Positions 1-12,900 of a stretch of 64,000 nt of DNA are shown one piece after another. The stretch is taken from assembly GCA_964581115.1 (NCBI GenBank), contig CAZOMY010000004.1, forward strand, positions 1 through 64,000, read 5' to 3'. The stretch comes from 2-02-FULL-55-14 sp964581115 (GTDB lineage: Bacteria > Bacteroidota > Ignavibacteria > UBA10030). Below the pieces are notes generated by a model. The model was not told where the DNA came from. It ran no database searches and saw only the letters and a list, made by a program, of their open reading frames with translations. How positions within the stretch are numbered: the stretch's first letter is position 1; each line of letters begins with the position of its first letter. A program made the translations under genes and the position numbers.

Positions 1-49
1 ACCATTCACCATTCACCATTCACCATTCACCATCTACCATTTACCATTC
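1..49. repeat. Heptamer tandem repeat (ACCATTC)n
   Basis: Seven consecutive 7-nt units follow the pattern ACCATTC, the fifth and sixth with one changed base each (ACCATCT, ACCATTT). The tract is at the window edge and may extend further left. It lies just downstream of the minus-strand fmdB gene. No coding potential is visible in it. It is one of several 7-nt-period tracts in this window. Confidence 0.9.
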
Positions 50-63
50 TCTATCCCCCCTCC

Positions 64-300
64 TCAATTCATCCCGCACGCCCCTCCGCAGCATCCCCCG
101 CCACTTTCGCAACTGGGCGCTGCCGATGCGTTCGTCGAGCTTCCGCTGGCCATCACCGCCGCTGCCGGAACGCTCATCAGCCGCGTGTGCTTCGTGGAAC
201 TGCACGAGGGGCAAACGATGTCTTCGGCCACCTCACGAGTCTTGTGGTAGACGTCATACGTCGTTCCACACTCGGAACACTTGTAGTCGTAGATGGGCAT
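64..300 (-). CDS. FmdB-family zinc-ribbon protein
   Basis: A 78-residue protein beginning MPIYDYKC, the hallmark start of the FmdB/CxxC_CxxC_SSSS putative regulatory family. Two CxxC pairs (C8/C11 and C30/C33) would bind one zinc ion. The family is widespread and usually annotated as a putative regulatory protein, but its biochemical role is not established. The C-terminal third is a low-complexity Ala/Ser stretch ending in four more cysteines (C64, C70, C71, C75) among glycines, which could be an additional metal site. It lies downstream of acnA on the same strand, 230 bp away with tandem repeats between, so it probably has its own promoter. Confidence 0.85.
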   Translation of the reverse strand: MPIYDYKCSECGTTYDVYHKTREVAEDIVCPSCSSTKHTRLMSVPAAAVMASGSSTNASAAPSCESGGGCCGGACGMN

Positions 301-329
301 GGGGAGAGCCTGGATAAGAGCGAGTTGGT

Positions 330-525
330 ATTGTCGAATGCCGATTGTTGATTTGCGATGATCTTTAGGGAACCTTGAGGTGACAACCGGAATTACTCCA
401 TTGCTTGGATGCTCAATTCAGACAAACGATTCTCCGCGTTTCGATAATTTCCCATTCTTGAGATGCTCAATTCAGAGGAGTCATCCTTTGATAGTCGACA
501 ATCTCCGATCGCCAGTCGTCAATTC
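330..525. repeat. Intergenic region with two 7-nt-period tracts and a 25-bp direct repeat
   Basis: Positions 330-364 split into five degenerate heptamers of the type ATTGTCG, and 491-525 into five more (ATAGTCG, ACAATCT, CCGATCG, CCAGTCG, TCAATTC). Between them a 25-bp imperfect direct repeat occurs at 398-422 and 452-476, a 54-bp period; it includes the perfect 15-mer GATGCTCAATTCAGA. The region separates acnA from fmdB and has no credible ORF. Confidence 0.7.
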
Positions 526-530
526 CTCTG

Positions 531-3296
531 CTATCCCTTGAGCAACTGCCTGAATACATATGGCAAGATCCCGTCATTCCTGTAGTAATCCACCTCGTTC
601 GGCGTATCGATCCGGCAGAGCACGATGAACTCTTTCTTGATTCCGTCCGCCGCCACCGCCGTCACCTTCATCTTCTTTCTCGGCCTCAGGTCGGTCGCCA
701 CTCCCTCGATCGAATAGGTCTCAAAGCCCGTCAGGCCGAGCGATGCTGCGTTCTGGCCCTCCTCGAACTGAAGCGGCAAGACACCCATCCCCACCAGATT
801 GCTCCGGTGAATGCGCTCGAAACTTTCGGCGATCACGGCCTTCACCCCCAGCAACCGCGGTCCCTTGGCCGCCCAGTCGCGTGATGAGCCGGAACCGTAT
901 TCCTTGCCCGCAAGGATGATCGTCGGCACGTTCTCCGACTGATACTTCATTGCGGCGTCGTAGATCGAGATCGGCTCTTTTGACGACGGATGGACCGACC
1001 AGCCGCCTTCGGTGCCCGGGGCGATGAGGTTGCGAAGGCGGATATTCGCAAACGTGCCGCGCACCATCACCTCGTGGTTACCCCTTCGCGCGCCGTAGGA
1101 GTTGAAGTCCTTTTTCAAGACCCCGTGCTGGATCAGGTACTGTCCGGCAGGACCCTTCTCGGCGATCGAACCGGCCGGGGAAATATGGTCGGTCGTGACC
1201 GAATCTCCCAACACCGCCAGCACCTTCGCGTTCATGATGTCCTTCGGCGGCAGGGGCTCTTTCGGCAGGTTGTCGAAGTACGGTGCGGCCTTGATATAGG
1301 TCGAATCATTGTCCCACGTGAACTGCGCCCCCGACGGAACCTTGAGCGACTTCCAACGTTCGTCCCCCTCGAACACGTCCGCGTACTGGCGGTGGAACTG
1401 CTCCGACTTGACGCAGGCGCGCATCGTCGATTCCACTTCGTCGGGCGACGGCCAGATGTCCTTCAGGAAGACCGGCTTCCCGTCTGTTCCTGTGCCGATC
1501 GGGTCCTTGTCCAGGTCGATGTCCATGGTCCCGGCCAACGCATACGCTACGACCAGCGGTGGAGAAGCCAGATAGTTCGCACGAACGTGGGGGTTGACGC
1601 GACCTTCGAAGTTGCGGTTGCCGGACAATACCGACACTGCGACGAGGTCGTGGTCGGTGATCGACTTCGCGATCGGGTCGGAGAGCGGACCGCTGTTGCC
1701 GATGCACGTGGTGCAGCCGTAGCCGACCAGATTGAATCCCAGCTCATTGAGCGGCTGCGACAACTTCGCTTCGTTCAGGTAGTCGGTCACAACCTTCGAG
1801 CCCGGTGCGAGACTCGTCTTCACCCACGGCTTCGACGTGAGTCCCTTTTCGCGGGCGTGCTTGGCGATGAGTCCCGCAGCGACCATCACGGAGGGGTTTG
1901 AGGTATTCGTGCATGACGTGATCGCCGCAATGACCACCGAGCCATGCTGCAGGTCGAAGCTCTGTCCCTTGTACGACGTGGGAGCTTTCTTGAGGATGGT
2001 CGACGCCACGCTCGGGTCGGACGAGCCGTTGGCGGATGACGCCCATGCGGCGGCCGCTTCCTTGTTGATCGGCGCCCCCTTGGCCGTCAGCATGTCGACG
2101 AGCGACGCGCGATACGACGGCTTCGATACGCTGAGCGGCACGCGGTCTTGCGGACGCTTCGGACCGGCCAGGCTTGGCACCACCGTCGCGAGATCCAGCT
2201 CGAGAGTGTCGGAGAACTCTGGTTCGGGCGTGTGTTCAGTGTGAAAGATACCCTGGTCCTTGCAGTAGGCTTCGATGAGCCGCACCGTCTGCTCGTCCCG
2301 GCCGGTGAATTTCAAGTAATCGATCGTCTGCCGGTCCACCGGGAAGAAGCCCATCGTCGCGCCGTACTCGGGGGCCATATTGGCGATCGTCGCGCGGTCA
2401 GCAAGCGGAAGAGCGGCCAGACCCGAACCGTAGAATTCGACGAACTTGCCGACCACACCCTTCTTCCGTAACATTTGCGTGGCCGTCAGAACAAGGTCGG
2501 TGGCCGTCGCCCCGGGTCGCAACTTGCCATGCAGCTTGAAACCCACGACCTGAGGCACGAGCATCGAGATCGGCTGACCCAGCATCGCCGCTTCGGCTTC
2601 GATACCACCGACGCCCCAGCCGAGAACACCGAGTCCGTTGATCATGGTCGTGTGCGAATCGGTGCCGACGAGGGTATCGGGATACGCGGTGGTCTCATGT
2701 CCGTCCTTCGCCGTGAACACGACGCTGGCAAGATACTCGAGGTTCACCTGGTGTACGATGCCCGTGTCGGGAGGTACCACGCGGAAGTTCTTGAACGCCT
2801 GCTGGCCCCACCGAAGAAAGGTGTAGCGCTCCTTGTTCCTTTCAAACTCGAGTTGCGCATTGAGCAGGAATGCCGCTTCCGTCCCATACTCGTCCACCTG
2901 GACCGAATGGTCGATGACGAGGTCCACCGGCTGAAGCGGATTGATCTTGTTCGGATCTCCGCCGGCCTTGATCATGGCATCGCGCATCACGGCGAGGTCC
3001 ACCACGCAGGGCACACCCGTAAAATCCTGCAGGAGCACGCGGGCCGGCATAAAGGCGATCTCGGCCTCGGGCGTCGCCTTGGGGTCCCAGTTCAGGACCG
3101 AACGGATATCCTCCGCGCGCACCACGCGCCCGTCCTCGCGACGCAGGAGGTTCTCAAGAAGAATGCGTAGCGAGATCGGCAGACGCTGCAGGTTGACACC
3201 GGCGCTGGCCTCAAGGCGTGACAGGGAGTAGATGATGTACGATCGCCCCCCCACGGTCAGCGTGGAGCGGGCCCCAAAGGAATTCTGGCTGTTCAT
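531..3296 (-). CDS. acnA: Aconitate hydratase AcnA
   Basis: A 921-residue aconitase of the AcnA/IRP1 type, interconverting citrate and isocitrate through cis-aconitate in the TCA cycle. The three [4Fe-4S] ligands are visible: Cys462 in SCTNTSNPSV and Cys528/Cys531 in GYGCTTCIGNSGP. The GTDSHTTMINGLGVLGWGVG substrate loop lies near residues 211-230, and the C-terminal swivel domain carries EYGSGSSRDWAAKGP. The length is slightly above the usual 890-910 because of an Ala/Ser-rich linker around residues 405-435 just before the Fe-S segment. The start ATG at 3296 gives the normal N-terminus. Icd, the next TCA enzyme, is elsewhere in the window, not in an operon with it. Confidence 0.97.
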   Translation of the reverse strand: MNSQNSFGARSTLTVGGRSYIIYSLSRLEASAGVNLQRLPISLRILLENLLRREDGRVVRAEDIRSVLNWDPKATPEAEIAFMPARVLLQDFTGVPCVVDLAVMRDAMIKAGGDPNKINPLQPVDLVIDHSVQVDEYGTEAAFLLNAQLEFERNKERYTFLRWGQQAFKNFRVVPPDTGIVHQVNLEYLASVVFTAKDGHETTAYPDTLVGTDSHTTMINGLGVLGWGVGGIEAEAAMLGQPISMLVPQVVGFKLHGKLRPGATATDLVLTATQMLRKKGVVGKFVEFYGSGLAALPLADRATIANMAPEYGATMGFFPVDRQTIDYLKFTGRDEQTVRLIEAYCKDQGIFHTEHTPEPEFSDTLELDLATVVPSLAGPKRPQDRVPLSVSKPSYRASLVDMLTAKGAPINKEAAAAWASSANGSSDPSVASTILKKAPTSYKGQSFDLQHGSVVIAAITSCTNTSNPSVMVAAGLIAKHAREKGLTSKPWVKTSLAPGSKVVTDYLNEAKLSQPLNELGFNLVGYGCTTCIGNSGPLSDPIAKSITDHDLVAVSVLSGNRNFEGRVNPHVRANYLASPPLVVAYALAGTMDIDLDKDPIGTGTDGKPVFLKDIWPSPDEVESTMRACVKSEQFHRQYADVFEGDERWKSLKVPSGAQFTWDNDSTYIKAAPYFDNLPKEPLPPKDIMNAKVLAVLGDSVTTDHISPAGSIAEKGPAGQYLIQHGVLKKDFNSYGARRGNHEVMVRGTFANIRLRNLIAPGTEGGWSVHPSSKEPISIYDAAMKYQSENVPTIILAGKEYGSGSSRDWAAKGPRLLGVKAVIAESFERIHRSNLVGMGVLPLQFEEGQNAASLGLTGFETYSIEGVATDLRPRKKMKVTAVAADGIKKEFIVLCRIDTPNEVDYYRNDGILPYVFRQLLKG

Positions 3297-3378
3297 CGTG
3301 CGTCTGCGATGGGTATGAGCTGATCTTACGCCATGACTCTGCGGCGCTGTGGCATCGAGGTGGAAGGCCTAGATAAAA

Positions 3379-3407
3379 AATATAGGCAAAAAGTCTCATC
3401 GGGGGAA
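3379..3407 (-). promoter_or_regulatory. Candidate acnA promoter (TTC-N20-TATATT)
   Basis: Reading on the minus strand, TTC, 20 nt, then TATATT followed by TTT. This resembles the TTG-N20-TAnnTT form seen at other genes here but has a weaker upstream box. The predicted transcription start is near 3372, giving a leader of about 75 nt before the acnA ATG. The rest of 3297-3594 (298 bp) shows nothing else I can identify. Confidence 0.3.
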
Positions 3408-3594
3408 GCGACTCCGACCTCAGCCTTCAGCATGGAGAGCAATGATTACGTATCTTCTCGTGAGGCTTCCTGAACATTGAGCCTTTCCGGTGAAGTACTC
3501 CACCGCAATGACGCCGAGGCGCAAGACTCCGGGGGTATTGGTCAAGAACTTGTCTTGAGTCATCCTGTCTTAGCGGTAGACCTTCTTCCTCCTT

Positions 3595-3981
3595 ATGCCA
3601 GATACGACGCCCCGCAAGCACACGGTCTTGATCGTCGACGACGAAGATGTCATCCGCGAATTGATCGTCGACGTTGTCGCCGATAGCGGCTACCGGGCCC
3701 TATCGGCGGCCAGCGGCGGTCAGGCAGTCGAGATCGTCCGTTCGGAAAAGGGGGCCATCGACCTCGTTCTACTCGATATGCAGATGCCCGACATGGATGG
3801 ACGCCGTACCTACGAGTTGATGCGCCAGATCGACCCGGACCTGCCCGTTTTCATCGCCACGGGATTTGGCCGTGAAGATATCTCAAGGTCGCTGATGGCG
3901 TTGGGAATCCGCGGCGTAGTGACGAAGCCCTTCCACGTCGACGATATCCTCAAGCTCATCCAGGCCAACGTGAGGGGCTGA
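3595..3981 (+). CDS. Single-domain response regulator (CheY-like receiver)
   Basis: A 128-residue stand-alone receiver domain with all the phosphotransfer residues: acidic pair D15/D16 (VDDED), phosphoacceptor D61 (LVLLDMQMPDMDG), switch T89 and K111 (VVTKPF). There is no output domain, so it would act by protein-protein contact or in a phosphorelay. No histidine kinase is nearby. The start codon is preceded by a pyrimidine-rich run without a Shine-Dalgarno sequence. Only 3 nt separate its stop from the GTG start of the MoaC-MogA gene, so the two are probably co-transcribed, although no functional link is known. Confidence 0.92.
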   Translation: MPDTTPRKHTVLIVDDEDVIRELIVDVVADSGYRALSAASGGQAVEIVRSEKGAIDLVLLDMQMPDMDGRRTYELMRQIDPDLPVFIATGFGREDISRSLMALGIRGVVTKPFHVDDILKLIQANVRG

Positions 3982-3984
3982 TCC

Positions 3985-4893
3985 GTGCGCGACGTTTCGT
4001 CCAAGTCCCCGTCGCTTCGCATCGCAACCGCCCGGGCTGAGGTTCGCTTGTCTCGCGACACGGTCGGCTTGCTCCGCTCAGGACAGCTCCCCAAGGGCGA
4101 CCCGTTCCCTGTCGCCCGCATCGCGGCCATTCAAGCGGCCAAGAAGACCAGCGATCTCATCCCCTTCTGCCACCCCGTCGCCATCGAACATGCCGACTGC
4201 ACGTTCGAGATCACGGCAGACCGAGTGCAGCTGACGGCACGCGTCACGGCCGTCCACAAGACGGGCGTCGAGATGGAGGCCTTGACGGCAGCGAGCGTTG
4301 CGGCGCTGACCATCTACGACATGATCAAAATGGTCGACGATACGGCCGAGATCCTTTCCGTCCGTCTGCTGGAGAAGCAAGGGGGAAAGTCCGACCACCG
4401 AAAGCCCCTCACGCGCCCCGTCCGGGCCGGCGTCCTGGTCATCTCAGACAGCGTCGCGGCCGGTACGCGCACCGACGAATCCGGCCGGCGATTGGCCGAG
4501 CGTCTCAAGGAGCAAGGCCTTGACGTCCTCGACGTTCATTCCGTCGCCGACGATCGCGCATCCATTGAGGCGACACTCAAGATCTGGGCGGACGACAACC
4601 GGTATGACGTCATCTTTACCACGGGAGGGACGGGGATGAGTCCTCGCGACGTCACTCCGGAAGCCACGCTGGCGGTGCTCGACCGTGAGGCCCCCGGCGT
4701 CGCGGAGGTGATCCGACAGTACGGCCAGAGTCGCATACCGACGGCCATGCTCTCTCGCGGCGTGGCCGGCCTTCGCGGGAACACACTCATCGTCAACCTG
4801 CCGGGTTCGGTCCGAGGAGTTGAGGAGGGGCTTGACGCACTTCTGCCGGGATTCCTCCACGCCTTCGCCATGATCGACGGAGGTGGACATTGA
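3985..4893 (+). CDS. Bifunctional molybdenum cofactor protein, MoaC-MogA fusion
   Basis: A 302-residue fusion of two molybdopterin enzymes. Residues 1-135 are MoaC, cyclic pyranopterin monophosphate synthase, with SDLIPFCHPV (56-65), GVEMEAL and the conserved KMVD (115-118). Residues 146-300 are a MoaB/MogA-type molybdopterin adenylyltransferase with VISDS, the TTGGTG loop (212-217) and RDVTPEAT (221-228). The GTG start at 3985 is the earliest after the upstream stop; the N-terminus is somewhat short for MoaC, beginning at the usual VDVS position. No other moa or moe gene is in the window. Fusions of these two domains are known in bacteria. Confidence 0.93.
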   Translation: MRDVSSKSPSLRIATARAEVRLSRDTVGLLRSGQLPKGDPFPVARIAAIQAAKKTSDLIPFCHPVAIEHADCTFEITADRVQLTARVTAVHKTGVEMEALTAASVAALTIYDMIKMVDDTAEILSVRLLEKQGGKSDHRKPLTRPVRAGVLVISDSVAAGTRTDESGRRLAERLKEQGLDVLDVHSVADDRASIEATLKIWADDNRYDVIFTTGGTGMSPRDVTPEATLAVLDREAPGVAEVIRQYGQSRIPTAMLSRGVAGLRGNTLIVNLPGSVRGVEEGLDALLPGFLHAFAMIDGGGH

Positions 4894-4918
4894 ATATCCA
4901 CCGCATTTTCGGTATCTT
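4890..4918 (+). promoter_or_regulatory. Candidate promoter at the end of moaC-mogA (TTG-N20-TATCTT)
   Basis: TTG at 4890-4892, 20 nt, TATCTT at 4913-4918, overlapping the last codon of the MoaC-MogA gene. Initiation near 4925 would produce an RNA that immediately enters two hairpins (4931-4950 and 4948-4974) about 150 nt ahead of carB. The box pattern matches those before pfkA and rpmE. Confidence 0.45.
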
Positions 4919-4930
4919 GCATAGCCGAAA

Positions 4931-4974
4931 GGGCGGAAGCATTCCCCGCCTCGTCCTGAAGACGAGGCTTTTTC
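4931..4974 (+). terminator. Intrinsic terminator with a competing upstream hairpin
   Basis: GCCTCGTC (4948-4955), loop CTGAA, GACGAGGC (4961-4968), then five T: a textbook 8-bp terminator. A second hairpin pairs GGCGG (4932-4936) with CCGCC (4946-4950). Its 3' arm overlaps the 5' arm of the terminator by three bases, so the two cannot form fully at once. This may simply end the moaC-mogA transcript, or act as an attenuator on RNA started at about 4925. Confidence 0.75.
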
Positions 4975-5071
4975 ATATTCGCCGAACAGCATAACCATTG
5001 CCGCAAACAACGCATAGAGTGCAAAGAAAAGATCGGGCTGACGGACGTTCAGGATCCGGACCCCGCTTCGT

Positions 5072-5108
5072 TCCTTCTCTTTGTGTTCTTTGCGTCCTTT
5101 GCGGCTAA
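5072..5108 (-). repeat. Copy of the dispersed CACAAAGGA-like repeat
   Basis: On the minus strand this reads AGCCGCAAAGGACGCAAAG followed by AACACAAAGAG, a run of degenerate 9-nt units. Related copies are at 31414-31443, 31462-31497 and 59269-59297. It lies directly upstream of the carB start and falsely extends that reading frame. Confidence 0.6.
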
Positions 5109-5121
5109 TTCTTTTCTGAAC

Positions 5122-8382
<3,261 letters not shown>

Positions 8383-8485
8383 CAGAAAACCCTCAGAGGC
8401 ATTTCCCGCCAACACGCATTTCGCGCCTGTCGACCATCGGCAGGTCGCAGCAGCATTCACGAAGTCTCTTTCAGAAAGCAGTCTC

Positions 8486-9688
8486 ATGGAACAACACAAC
8501 AACGGCTTCTTCGGCCTCGGCATTGCGCCGGGTCTTCTTGAAGCGATCGAAAAGCTGGGCTACAAAGAGCCGACGCCGATTCAGCGCAAGGCCATCCCGA
8601 TCGGCGTGGCCGGTCAGGACATCATTGGCATCGCCCAGACCGGTACCGGCAAGACCCTCGCCTTTGCCGTACCGCTCATCCAGCATCTCGCCCAGGTCAA
8701 GGGCATCGGCCTCATCCTGGTGCCGACCCGCGAGCTGGCTCTGCAGGTTCACACGACCCTGCACAAACTGGCGGCGTCGCAGTCGATGCACACCGCCGTT
8801 CTGATCGGGGGGGAATCGATGCGTCCGCAGCTCGACGCGCTCCGCAAGCACCCTCGCATCATCGTTGCCACTCCCGGTCGGCTCATCGACCACCTCGAGC
8901 ATCGTACCGTCAAGCTTGACGACACCAAGGTCCTCGTTCTCGACGAGGCCGACCGCATGCTCGATATCGGATTCGGGCCGCAGATTGAACGCATCCTCGT
9001 CACCGTGCCTCGCGAGCGTCACACGATGCTCTTTTCGGCCACCATGCCCGACGACATCGTCCGCATCGCCGCGCAGCATATGAAGATGCCCGTCCGGACC
9101 GAGATCGCTCCCGCTGGTACGGCCGCCGAGACGGTCTCGCAGGAAGTGTTCGTCGTGGCGAAAGAGGCGAAAAGCGCGCTCTTGCAGAAGCTTCTCGGCC
9201 AGTATACCGGTCCGGTTCTGATCTTCACTCGAACCAAGCGCGGCGCCCACAAGCTGACTCAGAACCTCAAGAAACAGGGGCACTCTGCCGCGCAGATCCA
9301 TGCCGATCGGACGCTTGGCCAGCGGAAGGAAGCACTCGAAGGATTCCGGTCAGGCAAGTATCGGATCCTCGTCGCCACCGACATCGCCGCCCGTGGCATC
9401 GATGTAAAGGGGATCGAACTCGTCGTCAATTACGACCTTCCCGACGACCCGGAGAACTATGTTCACCGCATCGGTCGAACGGGACGAGCGGGCGTCGTTG
9501 GCCACGCCGTCTCCATCGCCACCCCCGAACAGGGGAAGGACGTCCGTGCGATCGAGGGTATCATCCGAACGTCGATCACGCAATCGGAACATCCCGATGT
9601 GCAATCCCAGAAGCTTGTCAAGTCCACGGTCTGGACGACGAATCGACGTCGCAGCATGATCACCGGGATCAAGCGGAGACGGCGCTGA
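8486..9688 (+). CDS. DEAD-box ATP-dependent RNA helicase (RhlE-like)
   Basis: A 400-residue cytoplasmic RNA helicase. In order: a Q motif with PTPIQRKAIP (about 29-38), motif I AQTGTGKT (50-57), Ia PTRELALQ, Ib TPGRLIDHL, motif II DEAD (153-156), motif III SAT (184-186), IV VLIFTRTK, V ATDIAARGIDV and VI HRIGRTGRAG. The C-terminal extension is short and basic, ending in KRRRR, as in RhlE-type proteins that remodel ribosomal RNA or degradosome substrates. It is alone, about 100 bp after carB, and followed by its own terminator. Confidence 0.95.
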   Translation: MEQHNNGFFGLGIAPGLLEAIEKLGYKEPTPIQRKAIPIGVAGQDIIGIAQTGTGKTLAFAVPLIQHLAQVKGIGLILVPTRELALQVHTTLHKLAASQSMHTAVLIGGESMRPQLDALRKHPRIIVATPGRLIDHLEHRTVKLDDTKVLVLDEADRMLDIGFGPQIERILVTVPRERHTMLFSATMPDDIVRIAAQHMKMPVRTEIAPAGTAAETVSQEVFVVAKEAKSALLQKLLGQYTGPVLIFTRTKRGAHKLTQNLKKQGHSAAQIHADRTLGQRKEALEGFRSGKYRILVATDIAARGIDVKGIELVVNYDLPDDPENYVHRIGRTGRAGVVGHAVSIATPEQGKDVRAIEGIIRTSITQSEHPDVQSQKLVKSTVWTTNRRRSMITGIKRRRR

Positions 9689-9722
9689 GCCCTGATCGTG
9701 CCGGAAGCCTGTTTTCGAACGG

Positions 9723-9748
9723 AAGGCCCCCCTGAGGGGCCTTTCGTG
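9723..9748 (+). terminator. Terminator after the helicase gene
   Basis: AAGGCCCC (9723-9730), loop CCTGA, GGGGCCTT (9736-9743), followed by a modest T-rich run. It sits 35 bp after the helicase stop codon. The rest of 9689-9900 contains the promoter for the next operon but no gene. Confidence 0.75.
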
Positions 9749-9863
9749 TTCCTTGGACAAGGCACGATTTTGTCTGCAGTGCGTCAAACTGAGGCCAGCC
9801 GCTTGCAGGAGTTTTCTGCAAGTCCTAAATTGAAGTATTAGGACGAGCGGCTTCATGCGCTAC

Positions 9864-9894
9864 TTGAAGCGAAGGCCGTTTCAATTCATATCTT
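9864..9894 (+). promoter_or_regulatory. Candidate leaderless promoter of the TPR-TonB operon
   Basis: TTG (9864-9866), 22 nt, TATCTT (9889-9894). The hexamer begins exactly 12 nt before the ATG at 9901, so the predicted first transcribed base is the A of the start codon. No Shine-Dalgarno sequence is present. The same 12-nt geometry is found before the DUF3109 gene and porQ. Confidence 0.45.
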
Positions 9895-9900
9895 AAAAGA

Positions 9901-12900
9901 ATGATTTATCCTCAGGCCAGATTTGATCCTCGGAAGACTGGCAGTGTCTTGCTCATTTTGGCGCTACTCGCCACTCTGTCGAGTTACGCCCAGGTCGGTT
10001 CGCCGCCGACTCAAAAATCTGCAGCGGAAGACCAAGACTATACCTTTGGCTACGGCCTGTTCCACGACAAGCTCTACTCGCTAGCCGCTGAAGAACTCGA
10101 GTCCTTCGTCCAGAAATATCCCACCAGCATTCGTCGTCAGGATGCGCTTTTTCTTCTGGCTGAATGCGCCTATCTCCAAGGTAAATTTGCAGACGCCCTG
10201 CCGACCTACGCACAGCTGATCCGTGAATTCCCCTCGTCTTCACTGGCTGATGATGCGCACTTTCGATCGGGCCAATCGTACCTCGCTCTCAAGCGTCCGG
10301 AAGACGCCGTCGGCTGCTTCAAGACCGTCGTCGACCGTTTTCCCGATAGTCCGTTGGCTGGCGAGGCCGCGTATTGGCTGGGGGAAGCTCATGTGTCGTT
10401 GGGTGAGCGGGAGACCGCCGTCAAATACTACACCCTCTCGTACGAGCACTTTCCGAATAATCCGTACAAAGACTACGCTTTGTACGCCGTCGGATGGACC
10501 CGCCAATCGGACCGTCGATTCGCCGACGCGATCTCGGCATACCGACTTCTGATCGATTCTCTGCCTTCGAGTTCGCTGGTGCCTTCGGCTCGCATCCGGA
10601 TCGCCGAGTGTCGCTTTGGGACGGGGGACTACTCGGGCGCGCTTTCCGGATTGCTCGCGGAGCGGTCGACCATCGGGTTGCCGATCGAATCGGGACAGGC
10701 CGACTATCTGATCGCAGAGTCCTACGAACGGTTGAACCAGTTCGCCGCGGCGCGCGACGCGTACCGTCGATTCGTGACAGCCCATCCCGACCATCCGTTG
10801 CAGGAGGATGGATGGTACGGATGGGGATGGACCTTGTTCCAGCTGGGGAAGCATGACTCGGCCTCGGCGGTCTTTGGCGAGGTGGCCGGTCGCGGGGGCA
10901 AACGAGCGGCCGCGGCAATGTATAGGAAGGGAACGTCAGACCGGATGCGACGAGACACGACGGAAGCGCTCGCTTCGTATCGTCGGTCGGTCGAGCTTGA
11001 CGCGCAAGGCGAGTTTGCCGACAACGCGCTCGCAGACGCCGCGGACATCCTGCTGTTGAAAGGCGATGCCGTCGAGGCGAAAGCCACGGCTGAGCGCGTT
11101 GCGACCGAGTACCCTGACTCCGACGTCAAAGCCGACGCGCTCAGGATCATCGGGGATGCGCTGCTGCGGTTGGGTGATGCGGCAGAAGCGCGCAATCGGT
11201 TGCGTCAGGCGGCCGCCGTTCCCGGGGCTAGATTCGACGTGGCCGTTGGCGCGTCGTTCCAGGCCGCGTGGGCTTCGTTCCGCATGGGGGACTTTGAACA
11301 AGCGTCGCAGGACTTCGCTGCGTTCGTTCAGACGTATCCCCAGCATCCGCGTGCATCCGAGGCCAGCTACTGGCAGGCTGAGTCGGAGTACCGGCGGGCT
11401 GCATACGAGCAAGCGCTGACGATCTATCGCGTGATCGCGTCAGACGAGAAGCACGCGCGTCGACTCGATGCTGCCTATGGAGAAGCATGGTCGCTGTACA
11501 AACTCGGCCGCTTCCAAGAGTCGGCATCGGCCTTCGACCGGTTGGTGCAACTCGCTCCGCGTGGGCCTTACGCCTATGACGCCCGGCTGCGCCAGGCAGA
11601 TGCCCTCTTTGCGTTGAAGGAATTTGCCCGCGCAGGACAGGTCTATCGATCGGCCCTCAGGACGTTTCCGGACAGCGGTTCAAACGACTACGCCGCCTAT
11701 CAGGCAGCCCAGGCGGCCTACAGGGGCAACGACTTCACCGAGGCGTACAAGCAGTTCTCCGACCTGGTCCGGACCATGTCTTCGTCGCCGCTCGCAGACG
11801 ACGCGCAGTACGCGATGGGATGGGTGAACTTCCAACGCAAGGAGTATACCGAGGCGATCAGGGAATTCCAGAAGGTTACCCGCAATTTCCCGACGGGAGA
11901 TGCGGCCCCTCGCGCGTTCTACAGCCTTGGAGATTCCTACTACAACCTGGGGCAGTACGCCGCCGCCGAAGCCTCCTATCGCGAACTCATCCGTCGCTTT
12001 CCCGATCACCGACTGATCGCTGACGCCATGGTCGGCCTGCAGTACGCACTCGTGGCGCAAGGAAAGGAAAAGGAGGCTGCCGGTCTCATCGACCAATTCA
12101 TCCGCGACAACCAAGGCACCGCCGCCGCCACCGATCTCCAGTTGAAGAAGGCCGAGCTGTTGTATGGCCAGAGAGACTTTGCAGGGGCTGTAGCTGTATA
12201 TCGAGCATATCTCACGACCGCTCCGAACGATCGCGATCGCGGACAGGCGCAATATTGGCTTGGACGCTCCCAGCTGGCTCTTGGCCGCCGAGCGGAGGCA
12301 TTGGAATCATTCGAAGCGGCAGCCCGTTTGGGCGGGCGATTCGCGGCACCAGCCACACTGGAAGCGGTCGATCTGGTGCTGGCGGACGGGAACGGCGCAA
12401 AGGCCCTTGAGCTGATCGTACGCGGCGAGCAGCAGTTCGCATCCGATGGTGAGATCCTAGCCGAAATCCTTTACCGAAAAGGGCGCCTCTTTCTGACCGA
12501 CGGCAATGCACCCGAAGCGCAGCGTCTGTGGGGCGAGGTCATCCGGCGTTGGGAAGCCGGTCGGGCTGCCGATCGAGCTCGCGTCGGGCTCGCTCGCATC
12601 TCTTTGATGTCGGGCGATGCGTCGGGGGCGCGGATGATGTCGCAGCGGGTTGCAACGGGCCGGACGGATGAGGTCGGCGCTGAGGCGCAGGTCGTCGTAG
12701 GCGAAACATGGGTTGCCGTCGGCGATTGGAAGCAGGCGGCGACGGCCTTCCTTCGGGTGCGGTACGTCTTTTCGGCATATGCCGACTGGGTCGACCGGGC
12801 GTTGCTCGAAGCCGGCCGGGCGTATGAGCAGGGGGGCGACAAAGCCAGGGCGCGTGAGACGTATCGAGACCTCTTGCAGCGACAGCCTGAGGCCGCCATC

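Noticed and set aside
1..49. CRISPR array
   Set aside because: The 7-nt units are contiguous, without spacers, and far too short for CRISPR repeats.
9758..9776. Sigma-54 promoter (GGCACG with a later TGC)
   Set aside because: The distance between the GG and GC elements is wrong by two bases, and the second element reads TC at the required place.
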